DNA of 64,000 bases, from positions 744,001 to 808,000 of the forward strand of contig NZ_CP017479.1 in the NCBI RefSeq assembly GCF_001761465.1. Direction: 5' to 3'. Below, in pieces: positions 26,447 through 36,014 of this stretch. A model generated the notes under the pieces. The model was not told where the DNA came from and ran no database searches. It worked only from the letters and a program-made list of their open reading frames with translations. Positions within the stretch are counted from its first letter, which is position 1. Each line of letters begins with the position of its first letter. The stretch is from Flavobacterium gilvum. GTDB lineage: Bacteria; Bacteroidota; Bacteroidia; Flavobacteriales; Flavobacteriaceae. The translations under genes and the position numbers were made by a program.

Positions 26447-29272
26447 TTAGAAATCGAAACGCATACTAAAGCTATACGTTCTTCCAAATCCGAACCAAAC
26501 TTGGTTTGCTGTAGCAACACCATTGTAAACTTGTCCTGTAGATTCGTAAGTCCCTAATGCTGGATTTGAAGCATTTATGTTATCACTTGCAAAAATATTA
26601 GTCTTAGATTCAGCAATATAAGTTTTGTCAAAAACGTTATTCAAATTGAATCTGAAATTCACTGAATTATCTTTGTTCTTACCTACAAGCATTTTGTAAG
26701 AGAATCCGGCGTCAAACAATCCATAAGAAGGTAATTCTAATGAACCTTTATTATCTTGAGCACTGAATTTAGTTGGGTCAATAGAAGCATACAAATTGTT
26801 ATAATAGTTGTAGTTTGCATCTAATGTAACTCTTGTCAAAACCTCGTAAGAAGCACCAAGAGCAGCTGTCAGTTGAGCAGCATCCCCTACTTTTACTTTA
26901 TCCAAATACAAAGTACTTGTACTTAAAGCCACATTATTTTGGTCAAATCGAGTACTTTTTGCTTCACCTGCATACTCCCAGTTTCCATAGGAGAACATTC
27001 CGTTAACTCTCAATCTATTAGTTATTCTTGAATTTGCTTCCAATTCTACACCGGTATGCATTTCATTGATTCCTTCAAAATCAAAATATCCGTTTGGATT
27101 TCCAGCAGCTCCATCATTAAAACGGTAGTTTCTGTCTTTCCAAGTAGTGTAGTAATAGTTAAGATTTAAGTTAACTATTTTAGAACGATAACCATATCCA
27201 CCTTCAATACCTAATACTTTCTCGTTTTTCAAATTTGGATTTACAACTGATTTGTTGTTTGGATAAACCGCGTTGAAGAAAGGTTGTTTTGAATAATAAC
27301 CTGCATTGGCAAACACATTATGGTGCTCGTCGAAGTTATAGTTTGCTCCCCCTTTTACATTTCCTCCAAGAATTTTTTCAAAAGATGTTTTTGAAAGAGG
27401 ATCTGAAGTCAAATAAATGAATGAATCTATTCTTTGGAAAGCTTGATTAGAAACCGCTCCTTGAATAAAGGCAGTTAAATTATCATTAGAATATTCCATT
27501 TGAGTAAATGCTCCAATCCAATTTACTTTACTGTCGTTGTGGAAACCTATTTTCTCAACATTGTCTGAATTTGACCAAGCATTCCATGGCGCAGCTGCAG
27601 AATAAGTCTCGCTTAAATATCTTCCTTGTGGTTGGAAATTAACATTTTTGTTATCGTAGAAAATATTTCCTCCCAATAAATCATTTACGTTTTGGTAATG
27701 ACGACCAAAATAAGTTCTTGCATCAAGTCCAATATCCCAAGTTAAGTGTTCACTAATTTTTTTGTCCAAGTTAATAACACCACCATACCAGTTGTGCTCA
27801 TTTGTAGACATAATTCTTGAAATACCGGCAGATGTAGCAGGCGCTCCACCAGGAATACCAGTAGCACTGTTTGCAATAGCTCCTGCATTGGCAGAATTCA
27901 CATATTGGCCATTAATTTTGGTTCTTGTAACGAAAGCTCCTGTAGGAACACCATTTGTATTATATTGAATAGGTAATCCTGTGTTGTATGCATAAATTTT
28001 ATCAAAATCTATGGTCCCATCTGCTTTTCTGAAAGAAGCATCTGTAGAAAATTTACCATTGATACCTCCAGTAGCAGCAGTTCCTGCACCACGTCCCCAA
28101 GATCCGTAAACAATAGCCGAAAGTTTTGTGGTTTCGTTTATTGTATAATCCCAGTTTACACTCATAACTGGTTTGTGGAAAAAGTTTCTCTTCATGTTAT
28201 ACTCTTCTCCATTTAACGTTCCCCAATCAGAGTTGTATTTTGTGTTAGGATCATCTGCAGTACCATATTTTTGGTAAGTTGCAAGAGTGATAAAAGTACT
28301 TCTTTGGTTATGCCATTGCGGTGCTCCAGTCATTGTAAACTGAAAATCATGTTTTTTATCTTTCGTCTGATATCCCAAACCAATAAAATAATTATCTCCA
28401 GCAAACTGTGTCCCATCAATATAACCATCTCCTTGAGTGTGGCTGAATAATACAGAAGCCGAAAGACCGTTCTCTAAAACTCCAGTGCTGTAAGACGCCT
28501 GTGTTTTCAAGTAGTTAGCATTACCAAAAGAAGAACCTATAGAACCTCCTCCTTTTTGGTCTGAAGTTTTTGTAACAATATTGATAGTTCCTCCTACTGA
28601 CGAAATTGCCAATTTTGATGAACCTAATCCTCTTTGTACCTGCATCGCAGATGTAACATCAGACAATCCTGCCCAGTTACTCCAAAATACAGCACTATTT
28701 TCCATATCATTAATTGGCATTCCATTAATCATCACCGCGATATTTTTTTGGTCAAATCCACGGATATTGATTCTTGAGTCTCCATAACCACCACCACTTT
28801 TTGTAGCATATACAGAAGGTGTTGATTTTAGGATTTCAGGAAATTCCTGTGTCCCCAATTTTTGTTGAATTTCTGATGCTTTAATTGTTGAAACCGCAAC
28901 TGGAGTTTTTCTATCCTTTGCAACGTCTACAACAGATGATTTAACAACAATCTCGCTCAATTCGTTTGAATTTGCAACCAAAACAATGTTCCCCAAATTG
29001 GCTGTTCCGTTTGAAATTGTAAAATTAATTGTTTGGTTTTGGTAACCAATGTAAGAGACAATTAACTGCCCTGCTTTAGTAGAAGAACTAATGGTAAATT
29101 TACCATCATAACCTGTTGAAGCAGCTTCTGATGTTCCTTTTACAGTAACATTTGCCCCAGGCAGTGGACCTTGCCCGTCTGTAATTGTCCCAGTAATTTT
29201 TCCTTGCGAAAATACGGTCGATACCATCAAAAACAGTAATCCAGAGAGTAACCAATTTTTCATTGTTTTCAT
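26447..29272 (-). CDS. TonB-dependent outer-membrane receptor with carboxypeptidase-like N-terminal domain
   Basis: This is an outer-membrane importer of 941 residues. A signal peptide (to FSQ) is followed by the KITGTITDGQGPLPGANVTV domain and the VSYIGYQNQTI end of that domain, then the plug (RINIRGFDQKNIAVMINGMP, GTINIVTKTS) and a barrel that ends in MRFDF. It lacks the long SusC signature and has no SusD partner, so it is a receptor of the siderophore/vitamin/peptide class rather than part of the glycan locus. The plug residues do not tell the substrate. It is transcribed alone, with its own terminator. Confidence 0.92.
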   Translation of the reverse strand: MKTMKNWLLSGLLFLMVSTVFSQGKITGTITDGQGPLPGANVTVKGTSEAASTGYDGKFTISSSTKAGQLIVSYIGYQNQTINFTISNGTANLGNIVLVANSNELSEIVVKSSVVDVAKDRKTPVAVSTIKASEIQQKLGTQEFPEILKSTPSVYATKSGGGYGDSRINIRGFDQKNIAVMINGMPINDMENSAVFWSNWAGLSDVTSAMQVQRGLGSSKLAISSVGGTINIVTKTSDQKGGGSIGSSFGNANYLKTQASYSTGVLENGLSASVLFSHTQGDGYIDGTQFAGDNYFIGLGYQTKDKKHDFQFTMTGAPQWHNQRSTFITLATYQKYGTADDPNTKYNSDWGTLNGEEYNMKRNFFHKPVMSVNWDYTINETTKLSAIVYGSWGRGAGTAATGGINGKFSTDASFRKADGTIDFDKIYAYNTGLPIQYNTNGVPTGAFVTRTKINGQYVNSANAGAIANSATGIPGGAPATSAGISRIMSTNEHNWYGGVINLDKKISEHLTWDIGLDARTYFGRHYQNVNDLLGGNIFYDNKNVNFQPQGRYLSETYSAAAPWNAWSNSDNVEKIGFHNDSKVNWIGAFTQMEYSNDNLTAFIQGAVSNQAFQRIDSFIYLTSDPLSKTSFEKILGGNVKGGANYNFDEHHNVFANAGYYSKQPFFNAVYPNNKSVVNPNLKNEKVLGIEGGYGYRSKIVNLNLNYYYTTWKDRNYRFNDGAAGNPNGYFDFEGINEMHTGVELEANSRITNRLRVNGMFSYGNWEYAGEAKSTRFDQNNVALSTSTLYLDKVKVGDAAQLTAALGASYEVLTRVTLDANYNYYNNLYASIDPTKFSAQDNKGSLELPSYGLFDAGFSYKMLVGKNKDNSVNFRFNLNNVFDKTYIAESKTNIFASDNINASNPALGTYESTGQVYNGVATANQVWFGFGRTYSFSMRFDF

Positions 29273-29553
29273 TTTGTTAGTTTAAATATTTTTGGCAAAA
29301 TTATAACATTCAGTTCAATATGTGTTAAAGAATCATTAAAAAATTAAAGTCTAATCAATATTGAAGGCTTTAAAGTTATTTTTACAAATTTATTGCCATT
29401 GTTTTGACTAATTATGTGTTTTATTCACAAAAAAACAAGAATTTAACAACCTTTCAAAAAGTGCATTTTTTATTTTTATATTTATAACAAAAAAAAAGTT
29501 TTAATCACATAGTCGAAATAGTACTACGTGATCAAATGGTAATTTTTACCCAA
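29273..29553. other. AT-rich upstream region of the receptor gene
   Basis: No gene is present. A minus-strand TAATTTTG (29296-29303) could be the -7 box of the receptor gene, but no -33 element is at the right distance. Confidence 0.4.
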
Positions 29554-29586
29554 TAAAAAAAGCCCTGATTATTAAAAATCAGAGCT
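29554..29586 (-). terminator. Terminator of pgi
   Basis: AGCCCTGATT (29561-29570) pairs with AATCAGAGCT (29577-29586) with one mismatch; seven A's to the left give the U-tract on the leftward transcript. It lies 22 bp after the pgi stop. Confidence 0.75.
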
Positions 29587-29607
29587 CACTTTTTTTAGTT
29601 TCAAAAA

Positions 29608-31251
29608 TTATTTGTTATCCAAAAAATGTTTCAATAAAAACCTTGTCGAACTGTCGTGATCCTTAACCTGTTTAGTATGGATTTCATCCAATATAGAATT
29701 CGCAAGTTGTTTACCTAATTCAACTCCCCATTGGTCAAAACTAAAGATGTTCCAGATAACTCCTTGAACAAAAATTTTATGCTCATACATCGCGATTAGA
29801 GAACCCAATGATTTTGGTGTCAGTTTTTGAATCAAAACCGTATTGGTCGGTTTATTTCCTGTAAATACTTTAAACGGCAAAAGAACACTTGCTTTTTCTG
29901 CACTCAGCCCTTGCTTGTCAAATTCTGCCTGAACCTGCTCAGCCGATTTTCCATTCATTAAAGCCTCCGTTTGGGCAAAAAAGTTAGACATCAATTTATC
30001 GTGATGATTGTCATCTCCATATAACGGTTTTACAAATCCAATGAAATCCGAAGGAATTAATTTAGTTCCTTGGTGAATCAACTGAAAAAATGCGTGTTGC
30101 GCATTGGTTCCTGGTTCTCCCCAAATAATAGTTCCCGTTTCATAATTAACAGGTTTACCGTCACGACCTACACTCTTACCATTACTTTCCATTGTTCCTT
30201 GTTGCAAATAAGGAGCTAGTTTTTGCAAATATTGAGTATAAGGAATCAAAGCTTCACTTTCGGCACCAAAAAAATTATTGTACCAAACGCTTAACAAGGC
30301 TAATATTACCGGAATGTTTTTGTCAAAATCAGCAGTTTTGAAATGTTCGTCCATTTCATTGGCACCGCTTAACAAATCATTAAAATTGTCAAAACCAACC
30401 GCCAAACTGATAGAAAGCCCTACGGCGCTCCACAATGAGAAACGTCCTCCAACCCAGTCCCACATTGGGAATACATTGTCTGGATTAATTCCGAATTCGG
30501 TTACTTTCTGAATATTGGTAGAAACTGCCACAAAATGTTTGGCAACATCTTCCTGTCTCGCCGATTCTAAAAACCAAGCTTTGATGGTTTCTGAATTTGT
30601 CAAAGTTTCCTGAGTAGTAAAGGTTTTAGAAACAATTACAAATAAGGTTGTTTCAGGATTTAGTTTTTTGATAATTTCATTTACATGATCTCCATCAACA
30701 TTGGATGCAAAATGCACGTTTAAATGATTTTTATAATATTGCAAAGCTTCAACAGCCATCACTGGCCCCAAATCTGATCCACCGATTCCAATGTTTACTA
30801 CATCAGTAAATGGTTTCCCTGTGTAACCAGTTCTTTTACCCGAAACTACTTCATTGGTAAAAGATTTTACTTTGTTTTTTACTGCATAAACTTCTGGCAT
30901 CACATTGATTCCGTCAACGTTAATTACAGCCGTTTCTTTGGCACGCAAAGCAGTATGCAAAACGGCACGTCCCTCCGTTTGATTGATAAGTGCTCCTCCA
31001 AAATAATTTGAAATTGCATTTTTCAAACCGGTTTCGTTTGCCAATTCAAGCAATAAATCAATTGTTTCTTGAGTAATTCTGTTTTTAGAATAATCAACTA
31101 AAAAATCATTCCATTTCAAATGGAATTTTTCAGTTCTAGAAGCATCGGATTGAAACATTGAAGTCATCGATGCCGATTGTATTTCATTATAGTGTGCTTG
31201 TAGTTTTTTCCAAGCAGCGGTTTCGGTTGGGTTTATTGTATCTAAAGCCAT
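29608..31251 (-). CDS. pgi: Glucose-6-phosphate isomerase
   Basis: It interconverts glucose-6-phosphate and fructose-6-phosphate in the cytoplasm. The family blocks are clear: [34 protein letters not shown], the [16 protein letters not shown] stretch after WVGGR, and GQGVELGK-like [12 protein letters not shown] near the end. About 547 residues is the normal long form. I start at MALDTINP (31251); an ATG four codons earlier is possible. It is monocistronic. Confidence 0.97.
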   Translation of the reverse strand: MALDTINPTETAAWKKLQAHYNEIQSASMTSMFQSDASRTEKFHLKWNDFLVDYSKNRITQETIDLLLELANETGLKNAISNYFGGALINQTEGRAVLHTALRAKETAVINVDGINVMPEVYAVKNKVKSFTNEVVSGKRTGYTGKPFTDVVNIGIGGSDLGPVMAVEALQYYKNHLNVHFASNVDGDHVNEIIKKLNPETTLFVIVSKTFTTQETLTNSETIKAWFLESARQEDVAKHFVAVSTNIQKVTEFGINPDNVFPMWDWVGGRFSLWSAVGLSISLAVGFDNFNDLLSGANEMDEHFKTADFDKNIPVILALLSVWYNNFFGAESEALIPYTQYLQKLAPYLQQGTMESNGKSVGRDGKPVNYETGTIIWGEPGTNAQHAFFQLIHQGTKLIPSDFIGFVKPLYGDDNHHDKLMSNFFAQTEALMNGKSAEQVQAEFDKQGLSAEKASVLLPFKVFTGNKPTNTVLIQKLTPKSLGSLIAMYEHKIFVQGVIWNIFSFDQWGVELGKQLANSILDEIHTKQVKDHDSSTRFLLKHFLDNK

Positions 31252-31263
31252 TTTAATCCTCAT

Positions 31264-31579
31264 TTTTTGTTTAACGCAAAATTACTGAAATAAGTTTGAT
31301 TGAACTAAAATCAGTACATTATATAACAATTAAATATAAAATAATGAAGAATAAATCCACTTGGAACAGGACAAACTTATGAGTATTGAAATGACCGCAA
31401 ATTCGCAAATTTTTTTAATAAATTCTATTTTAAATTACTAGATTTAAGCGGAATTAACACGAATTAGTTTCTCTAAATTTTATAAAATTTGAATTTCTAA
31501 AAAAAATAATTTGCGAATTTGCGGTAAAAATAACTCGCAAGTTTGCCCCGCAACCTGAAATAGACAGTCTTGATAGCGG
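31264..31579. other. Intergenic region with an 18-bp inverted repeat
   Basis: No gene is present. ACCGCAAATTCGCAAATT (31394-31411) and its exact reverse complement (31508-31525) flank 96 bp of AT-rich sequence. The same 18-mer occurs again at 57279. See findings. Confidence 0.7.
31394..31525. repeat. Dispersed palindromic repeat element
   Basis: Two 18-bp perfect inverted arms are separated by 96 bp. The arm recurs near gdhA, so this is a repeat family, not a local hairpin alone. A small miniature-transposon-like element is one explanation. Confidence 0.6.
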
Positions 31580-32797
31580 TTACAAATTAGAAACACTGTC
31601 CAATTCAAATTTCAACGGTTCGATTTGTCTTAAAAACCGTTCTTTGCTTTTTCCACTCATTGTTTCACCGGTTGGCAATTTCAAACGCAAGGCATCGACC
31701 TGCACACCATTTTTCCAAAAACGGTAACATACATGTGGCCCAGTTGCCAATCCCGTACTTCCAACCAATCCAATAGTTTGTCCTTGATTGACATGCTGTC
31801 CGCGTCTTACCAGTATTCGGGACATGTGCAAATATTGGGTCGAATACTCCTTGTTGTGTTTTACTTTTACAAAGTTTCCGTTTCCGGCGGTGTAACCCGT
31901 CTGTTCTACAATTCCAGAAGCCGTTGTCGAAATTGGGGTTCCATACGGTGCCGCATAATCGGTTCCTTTGTGGGCTTTCCATATTTGCTGAACGGGATGA
32001 AAACGATTGGAACTAAAACGAGACGTAATTCGGCTAAATTTTATTGGCGTTTTAAGAAAGAAATTTTTCAGCGTTTTCCCTTCTTCATCATAATAATCAA
32101 TTTTTCCGGAGCCAGGATTTTGTTCAAATGGAAAAGCATAAATAATCTTTCCTTTATATTCAAAAAAGGCAGCTTCGAGACTGTCAACACCATCATAAAT
32201 AGAATCATTGATGTATCTCTCGGTAAAAGTCAGTCCAAAACGATCTCCTTTTTTTACTTTAAAGAAATCGATAGACCAGGCAAAAATCTTTGAAATTCTG
32301 GAAGCCAAAGCTCCTTCTACTTTTGCGCCTTCCAACGTTTCAGAAAGCGAACCTTTCAATATCCCCCCAATTGTTCGGCGTTTTAAGGTTAATGGTTTTG
32401 TTTTCTTTGAAGCTGTTGCTATAGAATCCCGCAAATCGACAACATAATAATGCAGTGCATCTGGCTGATATATAAAAACATTCAGCGAGTTGGTTTTATT
32501 CTTGGAACGAAGCAGCGTATAGGGTTTATTTATTCTAATGGTTCGCACATCAAAAGTATCTTTGACCTGCGCCACAATATCGAATACTTTTTTGTCTCCA
32601 ATATTTTGATTTTGCAAAATACTTCCAAATGTATCACCCGATTTCACAGTATCCTGTACAACATTAAAATCGGAAAATTTGAATCCAAAATCACTTTTTT
32701 TGGATTTTGGAATTACTTGCCCTTCCACGACATCTTCTGATTTATTACAGGACGCCAAGGAAAATAATACCGCTAAAATTACAATTACCTGCTTCAA
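31580..32797 (-). CDS. M23-family (LytM-like) peptidoglycan endopeptidase, lipoprotein
   Basis: It probably cuts peptidoglycan cross-links. A lipobox (LASC, Cys17) anchors it. Residues about 45-95 form an OapA/LysM-like N-terminal module (VKSGDTFGSIL), and about 270-375 the M23 core: HKGTDYAAPYGTP with zinc ligands His276 and Asp280, YLHMS (His324), and ATGPHVCYRFW with His355. The usual HxH is HVC here, so Cys357 stands where the third zinc ligand His is expected. It starts 18 bp after the tryptophan dioxygenase stop, and likely shares that operon. Confidence 0.88.
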   Translation of the reverse strand: MKQVIVILAVLFSLASCNKSEDVVEGQVIPKSKKSDFGFKFSDFNVVQDTVKSGDTFGSILQNQNIGDKKVFDIVAQVKDTFDVRTIRINKPYTLLRSKNKTNSLNVFIYQPDALHYYVVDLRDSIATASKKTKPLTLKRRTIGGILKGSLSETLEGAKVEGALASRISKIFAWSIDFFKVKKGDRFGLTFTERYINDSIYDGVDSLEAAFFEYKGKIIYAFPFEQNPGSGKIDYYDEEGKTLKNFFLKTPIKFSRITSRFSSNRFHPVQQIWKAHKGTDYAAPYGTPISTTASGIVEQTGYTAGNGNFVKVKHNKEYSTQYLHMSRILVRRGQHVNQGQTIGLVGSTGLATGPHVCYRFWKNGVQVDALRLKLPTGETMSGKSKERFLRQIEPLKFELDSVSNL

Positions 32798-32815
32798 GTT
32801 ATCTCTTTTTAATCT

Positions 32816-33748
32816 TTAATTTTCTACTCCCCAATTTGCTAATTCCTCTTCACTCCATAATTCAGGAAAGAAAATCCTTCTTTGGTATTTTGGGTGCATG
32901 TATTTTTTCCAATCACTTCCTCCTGTCGCTTCTCCATCGGTTTTCGCATTATCAATATATTTTCTGGCGGCATTCAAATGTCCCATAACCCAAGTAATGT
33001 TTACCGTATGATCGTAATGACGCATGGCTCTTACCAATTCTGGATTTTGACGATCTGATTCGGGTAATTGTTTGAATTTCTGCCAAAGATTTATGGTATT
33101 GTATTCCTGCATTTGGGTCAAAAAAGCCGCTTTATATTTTCGTTCAAACTCCAATAATAAATACGATTTTTCACCCGTTACATGATCTTTCCCAGCAGCC
33201 TGCCAATACATATTATCCAAAGCGTGCTCATAAGGAGTTTCCCTGTCAATTGTCTCCCTAAAACGGTAATCGATAAGATTGATTAAGTCCGTCGAAGCAA
33301 TTTCAATCATTCTATATTGTGCACTCTGAAAACCGCTGGCAGGAGTTAGCGTATTTCTGAATTTCAAATATTGTTCTACTTCCATACCGTCTCCCATAAT
33401 ATCAAAAGAAGTAGTCAGCATATCAAAATAACGACTGATTCTCATTAATCTTTCGGTAAAAAAATCAGCGGTTAATTTTTCGGCATAGGAAATCTGGTGT
33501 ATTTCCCAGAGCACCATTTTAAAAAGCAATTCATTGACTTGATGATACATGATAAAAACCATTTCGTCTGGAAGTGTCGTTCTTTGAATCTGCAAATTCA
33601 ATAACGCATCCGTCTGAATATAATCCCAATAAGTTATGGGTTTTGACCAAAGCAATCCTTCGAGATGAGTCTCTGTCTTTTGGTTTATCTTCCGAAATTT
33701 TTCATCGATTTCATTCAATATCGATGCGGGGGTATCGTTTATTGTCAT
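32816..33748 (-). CDS. kynA: Tryptophan 2,3-dioxygenase
   Basis: This haem enzyme opens the indole ring of tryptophan to N-formylkynurenine, the first step of the kynurenine route. The substrate-side block PDEMVFIMYHQVNELLFKMV carries the distal His; FRNTLTPASGFQSAQYRMIE is the family's second block; the haem ligand His is in the HTVNITWVMGHLNAA stretch. At 310 residues it is the bacterial length. Its ATG overlaps the upstream DUF3108 stop by 4 bp (ATGA), so translation is coupled. No other kynurenine gene is in the window. Confidence 0.93.
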   Translation of the reverse strand: MTINDTPASILNEIDEKFRKINQKTETHLEGLLWSKPITYWDYIQTDALLNLQIQRTTLPDEMVFIMYHQVNELLFKMVLWEIHQISYAEKLTADFFTERLMRISRYFDMLTTSFDIMGDGMEVEQYLKFRNTLTPASGFQSAQYRMIEIASTDLINLIDYRFRETIDRETPYEHALDNMYWQAAGKDHVTGEKSYLLLEFERKYKAAFLTQMQEYNTINLWQKFKQLPESDRQNPELVRAMRHYDHTVNITWVMGHLNAARKYIDNAKTDGEATGGSDWKKYMHPKYQRRIFFPELWSEEELANWGVEN

Positions 33749-34518
33749 TTTGCCTTTAATTTAAACGGATTGTTCAATCCCTTGTATTCTTCCAGATCGG
33801 CTTTGAGAGAACCTACCAAAAGAGTCGCTTTTATTCGAAGCGGAATCTTATTATAGTCATCTGAAATCCAAATCGTTAAACTTTCTTCTTCCTTAAATAT
33901 CCGTCCAGACTGCACTAAAGGCCTAAAAACCATGGAAGAGACAATGCCAAATTTAGTTTTAATATCTTCTCTGCCTACCAATTTTAACTTAAATTTTGTA
34001 GTCTCGTTGTCAAAAAACATATTAATAACTATCGAATCTCCCGCTTTCATTTTATTAATATTGGGATAATTTCTCAAATAATAAAACGACGACAATATGT
34101 CCTGTGTATTTTTTGTAAAGTCAAATGTTTTTTCGGTTTTGTGTTTGTAGTCTTTCACCAAAACCTTATTGGTCTTTTGATTAAAAAACCCCTCCTGATT
34201 TTTTATATAACCCCCTTCGTTTATTTTTCGAACATATCGATAAGGATTTCGGGTGTCTTTATCGATATAACTTTCGTAAACATCTTCGACGTTAAAAAAG
34301 AATTTAGTCATACCTATAGAATAACCTTTCCCTATCACATGGTAAACAGGTTCTCCGGACAGAACCTCATCTTTGACTTCGAGCGTGGCGTAACCCCCAT
34401 TAATAATACCGTAATGAACTCGAAATTTTAGATACTCCCCGCCCGAAAAGGCTTCCTCTTTCTGTGTATCGAAACCTAAAGTAAGAACTACCAGTAAGAA
34501 AATTATAATTTTTTTCAT
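33745..34518 (-). CDS. DUF3108 protein, exported
   Basis: The protein has 257 residues. A short signal peptide (MKKIIIFLLVVLTLGF) is followed by a beta-rich domain with the DUF3108 pattern: GEYLKFRVHYGIINGGYATL near the start, DILSSFYYLRNYP in the middle, and WISDDYNKIPLRIKATLLVG near the end. The role of the family is not known; members are periplasmic or outer-membrane associated. It is the first gene of the group with kynA and the M23 peptidase. Confidence 0.85.
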   Translation of the reverse strand: MKKIIIFLLVVLTLGFDTQKEEAFSGGEYLKFRVHYGIINGGYATLEVKDEVLSGEPVYHVIGKGYSIGMTKFFFNVEDVYESYIDKDTRNPYRYVRKINEGGYIKNQEGFFNQKTNKVLVKDYKHKTEKTFDFTKNTQDILSSFYYLRNYPNINKMKAGDSIVINMFFDNETTKFKLKLVGREDIKTKFGIVSSMVFRPLVQSGRIFKEEESLTIWISDDYNKIPLRIKATLLVGSLKADLEEYKGLNNPFKLKAK

Positions 34519-34566
34519 GTTTTCGATACATTTTCAATAAAGGTAACCTCAAATTTATTAAAACAA

Positions 34567-34598
34567 AAAAACTCAGTCAAATTAATGACTGAGTTTTT
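34567..34598. terminator. Bidirectional-looking terminator upstream of DUF3108 / downstream of hpd
   Basis: AAAAACTCAGTCA (34567-34579) pairs perfectly with TGACTGAGTTTTT (34586-34598) around a 6-nt loop. It lies about 200 bp past the hpd stop and should end that transcript. Confidence 0.8.
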
Positions 34599-34800
34599 AT
34601 GCTATTAACTAACCAAAAAACTATAAATTATGAAAATTTATATGAAACTTGGAAGGAAACCACCCCCTCCTTATTTGCGTTGGCAAAATTACCGCATAAA
34701 ACCATGTTTTTTATACAAAAAACCAAGTTTAACACAACATTTACACCTTTAAGGGTTCTTTAACTATTATTTTTTTTGATAATGCAAAAAAAATGAAATT
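34599..34800. other. Gap with a possible 40-codon frame
   Basis: A plus-strand frame at 34629-34751 starts MKIYMKLGRKPPPPYLRW and is rich in Pro and Lys. No family is recognised and it opposes the flanking genes, so it is only a possibility. Confidence 0.2.
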
Positions 34801-35958
34801 TTACAACGTTCCTCGCAATTGCTGTTCCCGTTCAATTGACTCAAAAAGCGCTTTAAAGTTTCCGGCACCAAATCCTTTGGCTCCCATTCTCTGAATAATT
34901 TCAAAAAACAAGGTTGGGCGATCCTGTACCGGTTTGGTGAAAATTTGCAATAAATAACCATCTTCATCGGCATCAACCATTATACCTAGTTTTTCAATTT
35001 CATTCAAATCTTCTTTCATGACATCCATGTGCGCACCCAATCGTTCCGGAACTGCATCATAATAGGTATGTGGTGGTCTAGACAAAAATTCGACTCCTCT
35101 TCCTTTCAACTGCGAAACGGTTTTCACAATATCATCTGTGGCGATGGCAATATGCTGTACTCCGGGTCCACCATAAAAATCCAAATATTCCTCTATTTGC
35201 GATTTTTTCTTTCCCTTGGCAGGTTCATTGATTGGAAATTTGATTCTTCCATTTCCGTTGGACATTACTTTGCTCATCAATGCCGAATATTCTGTGTTGA
35301 TTTGTTTATCATCAAAAGACAGGAAATTTACAAATCCCATCACATCTTCGTAGAATTTTACCCAAATGTTCATTTCGTTCCAACCTACATTTCCCACCAT
35401 GTGGTCAATATATTTCAGCCCTGTTGGTTCCGGATTATAATCGGATTTCCATTCTTTGTATCCAGGCAAGAAAACTCCGTTGTAGTTTTTTCTTTCGACA
35501 AAAACATGAACGGTTTCTCCATACGTATAGATACCGGAACGTACCACTTCGCCAAATTCATCTTTTTCGATAGTTGGTTCCATAAAGGAACGCGCTCCAC
35601 GTTTCATGGTTTCTTCATAGGCGCTTTTGGCATCTTCTACCCAAAGCGCTGCTACTTTTACTCCATCACCATGTTTTTTCAAATGATCATGAAGCGGAGA
35701 ATCCTGCGTTAATGGAGTGGTTAAAACAAGCCTGATTTTATCTTGTTTCAGCACATAAGAAGCTTTGTCTTTGATTCCTGTTTCTAATCCGGCATATGCC
35801 AATGACTGATAACCAAAGGCAGTTTTATAATAATGTGCCGATTGTTTTGCATTGCCTACGTAGAATTCGACGTAATCTGTTCCCAAAAGCGGAAGAAAAT
35901 CTTGCGCTCCTTCAAATATTTTCTCTAAGCCGTATTCTACTGGTTTTATTTTTTTCAT
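34801..35958 (-). CDS. hpd: 4-hydroxyphenylpyruvate dioxygenase
   Basis: This iron enzyme converts 4-hydroxyphenylpyruvate to homogentisate in tyrosine breakdown. There are two VOC domains. The three iron ligands are visible: His in YIDHMVGNV, His in GVQHIAIATDD and Glu in LFFEIIQRMG. The C-terminal GFGAGNFKALFESIEREQ helix that closes the active site is intact. At 385 residues it is the normal length. The next step enzyme, hmgA, is transcribed in the same direction upstream, with one small gene in between. Confidence 0.97.
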   Translation of the reverse strand: MKKIKPVEYGLEKIFEGAQDFLPLLGTDYVEFYVGNAKQSAHYYKTAFGYQSLAYAGLETGIKDKASYVLKQDKIRLVLTTPLTQDSPLHDHLKKHGDGVKVAALWVEDAKSAYEETMKRGARSFMEPTIEKDEFGEVVRSGIYTYGETVHVFVERKNYNGVFLPGYKEWKSDYNPEPTGLKYIDHMVGNVGWNEMNIWVKFYEDVMGFVNFLSFDDKQINTEYSALMSKVMSNGNGRIKFPINEPAKGKKKSQIEEYLDFYGGPGVQHIAIATDDIVKTVSQLKGRGVEFLSRPPHTYYDAVPERLGAHMDVMKEDLNEIEKLGIMVDADEDGYLLQIFTKPVQDRPTLFFEIIQRMGAKGFGAGNFKALFESIEREQQLRGTL

Positions 35959-36014
35959 AATGGGATAATTTGAAAATGAGATAATTTGAAAATGAGATAA
36001 TTCGATAATTATCT

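Noticed and set aside
31733..32293. Plus-strand open frame of 186 codons
   Set aside because: It is antisense to the M23 peptidase gene and has no recognisable domain.
35029..35712. Long plus-strand open frame of 227 codons
   Set aside because: It lies wholly antisense to hpd, whose three iron ligands and full family pattern are clear. The antisense product is rich in Phe, His and Ile without domain features.
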